DNA from: Pelargonium tetragonum
Taxonomy: Eukaryota; Streptophyta; Magnoliopsida; Geraniales; Geraniaceae
Assembly (NCBI GenBank): GCA_036897445.1
Contig: JAYMTL010000049.1
Coordinates: 57,652 to 121,651 of the forward strand
Direction: 5' to 3'
DNA length: 64,000 bases
Shown: positions 59,580 to 64,000 of the stretch, piece by piece
How the letters are laid out: every line of letters starts with the position of its first letter
How positions within the stretch are numbered: position 1 is the stretch's first letter
Made by a program: the position numbers and the translations under genes
The notes under the pieces: generated by a model
Told to the model about the DNA's origin: nothing
Databases searched by the model: none
The model's input: the letters and a program-made list of their open reading frames with translations, nothing else

Positions 59580-62500
59580 ATCCCTTAAAGAAACCCTGTG
59601 AAAGGCGTCAGGAAATTTAGATATAAACTACCTCTCCGGCTCTAAAATTCTGTATTATATCGTGGATCGAATAAACCCAGACCCTTAGGTTCAAATCCAG
59701 TTGAAGTCTTATTTATACCCCTCCTTCTCTTGATCATATTACCTTTCTCAAAATTTGTATAAAAAAGTTCTGCTCTTTAATACGGATTTCCGAGGCAAGT
59801 CGAACCTAGCCAACTTTTGTAATAGGATAGAACTCTTTTCCTTGTTAATTTAGAAAAGTCCTCTCTGTTATTTGCAACTCTTCTAATCAAACTACGGAGA
59901 ACCCAATCCAAGTTTAGCTTTCGAAGGGCTATCTGATCTGAGTAGACACTAACCCAATCCTTTTTGGGGTAAAGGGGTACAGAGAGTTATTCCCAACTTT
60001 AGCTGCCCAAACAAGGGTACTAAGGGGCTATACCGCGTGATTAACTGGAGTATTTAGAGATAGATTTTTTTGTGAGTAGGGTACTTGGTGGAAATTATAA
60101 GAAGAGTGAACTACTGTGGAATGATTTGTCAACCTTGCTTGATGTCAAACGCCGGTAGAAGGACTTAACTTACAGTTATGCTACGAAAAGATCGGTTAGT
60201 AAGATAGTAAGGAAAAAGCTTTTGTTCTAGATAACCTAATTCCCAATGTAAATATTATACGAAGGGGTACTGCACTTCTTGGTGTTAGAGACTTTGGGAT
60301 TAAAACCCTTGCTGACTCTACCGCTTATATTCGATACAAAAGAATTGTTCCCAACCGAGTTAGGTTCCAGTTCTTCCTATTTATAGTTTTATAAAGGATT
60401 ACTCAAAGGGTTTTGCGCGTTATCCGTAGCAAAATGACTCACCGCGGGTTAGCGATCCCTTTACTTTATAATAGAAAATGCTTATACTTATATCGGATCG
60501 ACGTTGCTTTACTATGCTCTTTAAAATAACTTTATTCGGATACTATGAATTGTACTCTTATATGATACAGGGTTAGTATAAAGATAATAAAAATCTATAA
60601 TAGAAAGGAGATATTAAAACCTTAGGTAACGAAGTTGAAATGTAAAATGTCCTGTCTATAGGTACCCGTTTACTCTATGTATATAAAAAAGATACCAAAT
60701 TATACTAGGGATTCCTTAGACATAGGGAAGCGCCTCAAAGCTAGGAGCTTCTAAGTTTTGACAGAGCAAGTGCCGTAGTGGAGTCTATCTCCCTAAAATT
60801 GAAATTATAAAAAGCTTCTTTTGAGGAACATGCTTTCTCCGAGGCGAGGGGTTCTAGGTTGAGAGGGAACAAGCTTAATAGGATTGGGTAATCGTCTCTA
60901 TTCCCGCTATTCCCGACTGTACTTTTGTAAAGAAGGAATTAGTTATAGAAGTAGATATAAGTAAGTCTTGATTCTATAACTAGAATAGGTACTTAATAAG
61001 TACGTAATAGATAGTCTTCTTTAATTGTATAAGAGATAGAATCCTTTTTACCGACTGAAGGGTACCTCAGGAAGAAGGTTAACACAGGATAATATAAAGA
61101 ATATTCCTAGTTACACTAAAACCAACAACAGCAAAAGCAGACCTTCACTTTTTATTTCTAGAATGTAAATACTAAAAAGATTGAGAATGGAATCAGATAA
61201 CAAGTGACTTTTTAGAATAGCGAAAAAACCCTATATAGGAGGTCTTATAAGTTTGACTTGAAACCCTTAGAGCAGATATTTTTTGTGTTTTGGAATTCCT
61301 AAAATATTAACACCCAGAATCGGACAAACAAAGGAATAAATAAAAATTCTATTACACATCTTAAGTCAAAATTTCTCTTAATTAAACTCAAGACAACAAA
61401 CAAAACAAGATCGATTACAGAAATATAAGAACCTATTCTATGACCCTTTCTGTGCCTTAAAACATGAAATAGCCCGCCTCGAAGTTTTACCCAGGGCTTT
61501 TAGGGCTTACGCTCTCTTATAAATAGGTCCTAGTATAGTAAAAGGGAAACGCGACAGTTTTATTACTTGAGATATCTTTAGAAGGGCCTTCCTTTATAAG
61601 CCTTAGACAAAGGTTCCTAAAATCGTCACGTTATGCGTTTACTACTTTAAGGTACTTTTGAAAGTCTTTCGTTTTTGTTCTTTTAGGGTATAGTTTTATA
61701 AAAAGGAAACAACACAGTAGAGCTTTAAGGGGTCCCTACCGGTAATCCGGAGTCTTCCTTATGTATAATTTTGCATAACCATAAGCCGACTATACAACAT
61801 TTTTCAAATTCCTACTTACTTATTTAAGTTAAGTTGCAGAGCAAACCTTTCCTATACCTTTCACTAGGTATTCGGTATACTAAAAACCCTATTACAAGTC
61901 TTACACACTTGAGATAATTCAGCAATGGACTTTATAGGATAGAAATCGAATATGCTTAAACTCAGGGTTATATTCATTTTTTTAGGGTTCTCCTCCTGGG
62001 TAGGTAAAACTTCCTTACTTTTTCTATCTAACTTTATTGTTGTAGAAGCCCTCTATGAAAATATATAAAGATTTTCTATAGGTCAGTAAAGTAACTAAAA
62101 GCTTGCTATGACAACAATTTTCTAATAGAGTAAAAAAACTTATGAGACCTTGTATTCCGACGAATTTAAAGGGAGTGTATATTTTTTAAGAGGGCTTGAT
62201 GTTAGCAGATTATTAGGCCTTACCCTACTATTTTCACTTTTCGCCTTGACTTGAATACCTACTGCAGTGCCTTTTAGTTATTATTCTAGGGCTAGTAATA
62301 TAAATAATAAAGTATATCCATGTTTATTGTTAAGGTCTTAAGCGGGTATCTACTAAAGGGAATCCTAAAAGTTAATTAAGTAAATTCGAAACTTTTGCTT
62401 ATATAATAAATAAAACGGGAGTCTGAGAATGAGAACTAGATATCTATTTATTAGAGTCCCTTAAGAGCATAGGTTTGTACCCAGGTATTTTCCAGGAATA

Positions 62501-64000
62501 GGATCCGGGGTCATTTTAGCAGAAGTATGTATATATAAAGTTTTTTTAGGAAGGGCCTTCTCAGTAAGTCATAATAAAGACTGAGAGTGAAGTGGGTTGC
62601 TTTGTAAAGCTGTGCATAGTATTTCCTTGCTTAATTGTTTAGAAGACAAAAATTCCCCCTTTTAGAGATCAACCCTCTGCTAAGTAATTATGAAAACAAG
62701 ATTTAAACAAGGCTTCCGGGACTTTTGATACAACTCCTTATTATGAGCCTAACCGAGTTATGAAACTCAAAAAGCGTACTCTTTATCTGAAAAGCATATT
62801 GAGCCCTTCTTCCCTTAGGATTACGAACTGTCATATACTATAAAGAAATTCCTAGGCTATAAGCTTTAATACAGGGTGCAGCGAGAAGGCATTTCCTGAT
62901 AAAAAGGACTTTAGCCTTCGATAGGAAAACTTTATACTTAATAAGAGGATTCTCTCTGTCTTGGCACATGCTTGACAGGTACAAAAAAAGAAAGCAAATC
63001 TTGACTTTTATTGTTTAGTCAATCCTTTTAGTAAAATTTAGGGAATACCTTACTTATATATACCAGAAAAAGACTCCTTATTTTGCTTTTTGCATTACCC
63101 TTTCGGTTTTAATGTGCTAGTATTATAAAGTCTTTCCTAAAAGAAAGATATTTTAAAAGCTAGACTCTTCCCTTCTAATTAAGGGGTTCCGGTTTTCTTT
63201 ATGATTGGAATCTAGGAGCGCTTTTAAGATACTAAGTTATCTACACCTTTTTATCGTTCCTTTTGTAACAGAGATAAGGCACTAAGCTGAGATGTATATT
63301 TTACACTAGTATAAAAAACTTTAGTAATATGAGTTAAAAAACCTTTTTTAGATAAAATTATATCCGAGTCTTCTTGAGCTAAGTATAGGACCTTTTTGTC
63401 AAACTAAAATATCTTTCTATTTAGAGGGGTACTGGGGTTCAGTAGCTTATAAAGTCAAAGTTTGTCAAGTAAATAAAAGGAGGCTTCCCTATCTAGTCGT
63501 ACAGCAGTTTAAATTAAAGATCCCATATCCCTTAAATTTCAAGACGTATGTTACAAGATTTAATCACTTAAAAAAGGAAACTTGGTAAATTCCGATGAGT
63601 AGGGCTCCCTGCCCCTCAAAGAATGTATAACGCAATTTGTAGGAATATCTATATAAATAAGGCAATGAATCCTTCCTTTTTTCAAGCTTTAGTTACCCCG
63701 CGGAGTTCCTTGCTATGATAAAAAAATTTTTGGGCCCTGTCTACTCTTGAGAGTACTGAAAAAAAAGGGGGGCCTAACCCGTCTATTAAAGCATTAACGA
63801 AAACTTCTTTTTTATATAGCATATCTGGAGGCGCGGGCTTTTCAATGAAAACGGGAATTCAGCTATAGGAAATGGATTCGAACTCGTGCACGATCTATAG
63901 CTAAAACAACCTAAAATTTACGGAAAAATCTTATATCAAGGAGATTTCTGGGGCTTTTTACCAAAATCCTATAACTTGCAACCTAAGCAGCGACTCTCCG
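59580..64000. other. 4.4-kb AT-rich stretch without a recognised gene
   Basis: No 60-codon frame on either strand. It contains T-arm-like words at 59689-59697 (plus) and 63875-63883 (minus). The latter shares GGATTCGAACTCG and some flank with 56655-56667. Confidence 0.4.

Noticed and set aside
1-64000. Bacterial or phage DNA, CRISPR array, operons
   Set aside because: No coding frames with ribosome binding sites, no regularly spaced repeats, and retrotransposon content indicate a eukaryotic genome.
1-64000. Plant mitochondrial or plastid genome
   Set aside because: These can carry retrotransposon scraps and tRNA-like sequences, but 64 kb without any organelle gene, about 35% GC judged by eye, and dense gypsy relics with a RIP-like signature fit a fungal nuclear isochore better. 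It is not fully excluded.
1-64000. RNA-edited or fragmented organelle genes (as in Physarum or diplonemids)
   Set aside because: No mitochondrial gene product could be recognised in any frame; the pieces that can be recognised are retrotransposon pol.

Overview
The window reads as a gene-free, AT-rich stretch of a eukaryotic nuclear genome, most likely a filamentous ascomycete fungus. It looks like an AT-rich isochore built from decayed retrotransposons. No intact protein gene was found. The longest uninterrupted frame is 100 codons and stop codons are dense on both strands. The longest surviving frames are not random: about 25 of them read as pieces of LTR-retrotransposon pol. Most resemble Ty3/gypsy reverse transcriptase (RT), RNase H or integrase, and one block is clearly Ty1/copia. 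All family assignments come from reading motifs by eye against what I know of the families; no database search was possible.

Composition suggests how the copies died. In two 180-base samples TpA is more frequent than ApT and CpA+TpG does not exceed ApC+GpT. This is the footprint left by C-to-T change at CpA (repeat-induced point mutation, RIP). RIP would also explain the many TAA/TAG stops and the abundance of AGG...CCT-like words. The copia block near 12.6-15.2 kb lacks this footprint (CpA+TpG is well above ApC+GpT) although its frames are also broken, so the window holds at least two classes of dead DNA.

Layout. 0-12.5 kb: gypsy integrase (+) at 5.0 kb, gypsy RT pieces (-) at 8.5, 10.9 and 12.2 kb, and a copia RNase H scrap (-) at 4.1 kb. 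12.6-15.2 kb: copia RT to RNase H on the minus strand, plus a second RT piece. 16-20 kb: gypsy RT pieces on both strands. 20-28 kb: the longest stretch without a recognised motif. 28-32 kb: two integrase pieces (-) around a tRNA-Asn-like sequence. 36-45 kb: integrase (+), two consecutive RT pieces (-), distal RT (+), and an RT-then-RNase H pair (-). 48-54 kb: RNase H, integrase zinc finger and integrase C-terminus in order on the plus strand, interrupted by an RT piece on the minus strand; then an RT-then-RNase H pair (-). 56.8-59.6 kb: distal RT (+) and two integrase pieces (-).

No gene in this window is likely to make a working product. The remnants are non-autonomous relics; pairs in the right order and strand probably come from single insertions broken by later insertion or deletion. 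A scatter of tRNA T-arm/B-box-like sequences and a few short dispersed repeats remain unexplained.
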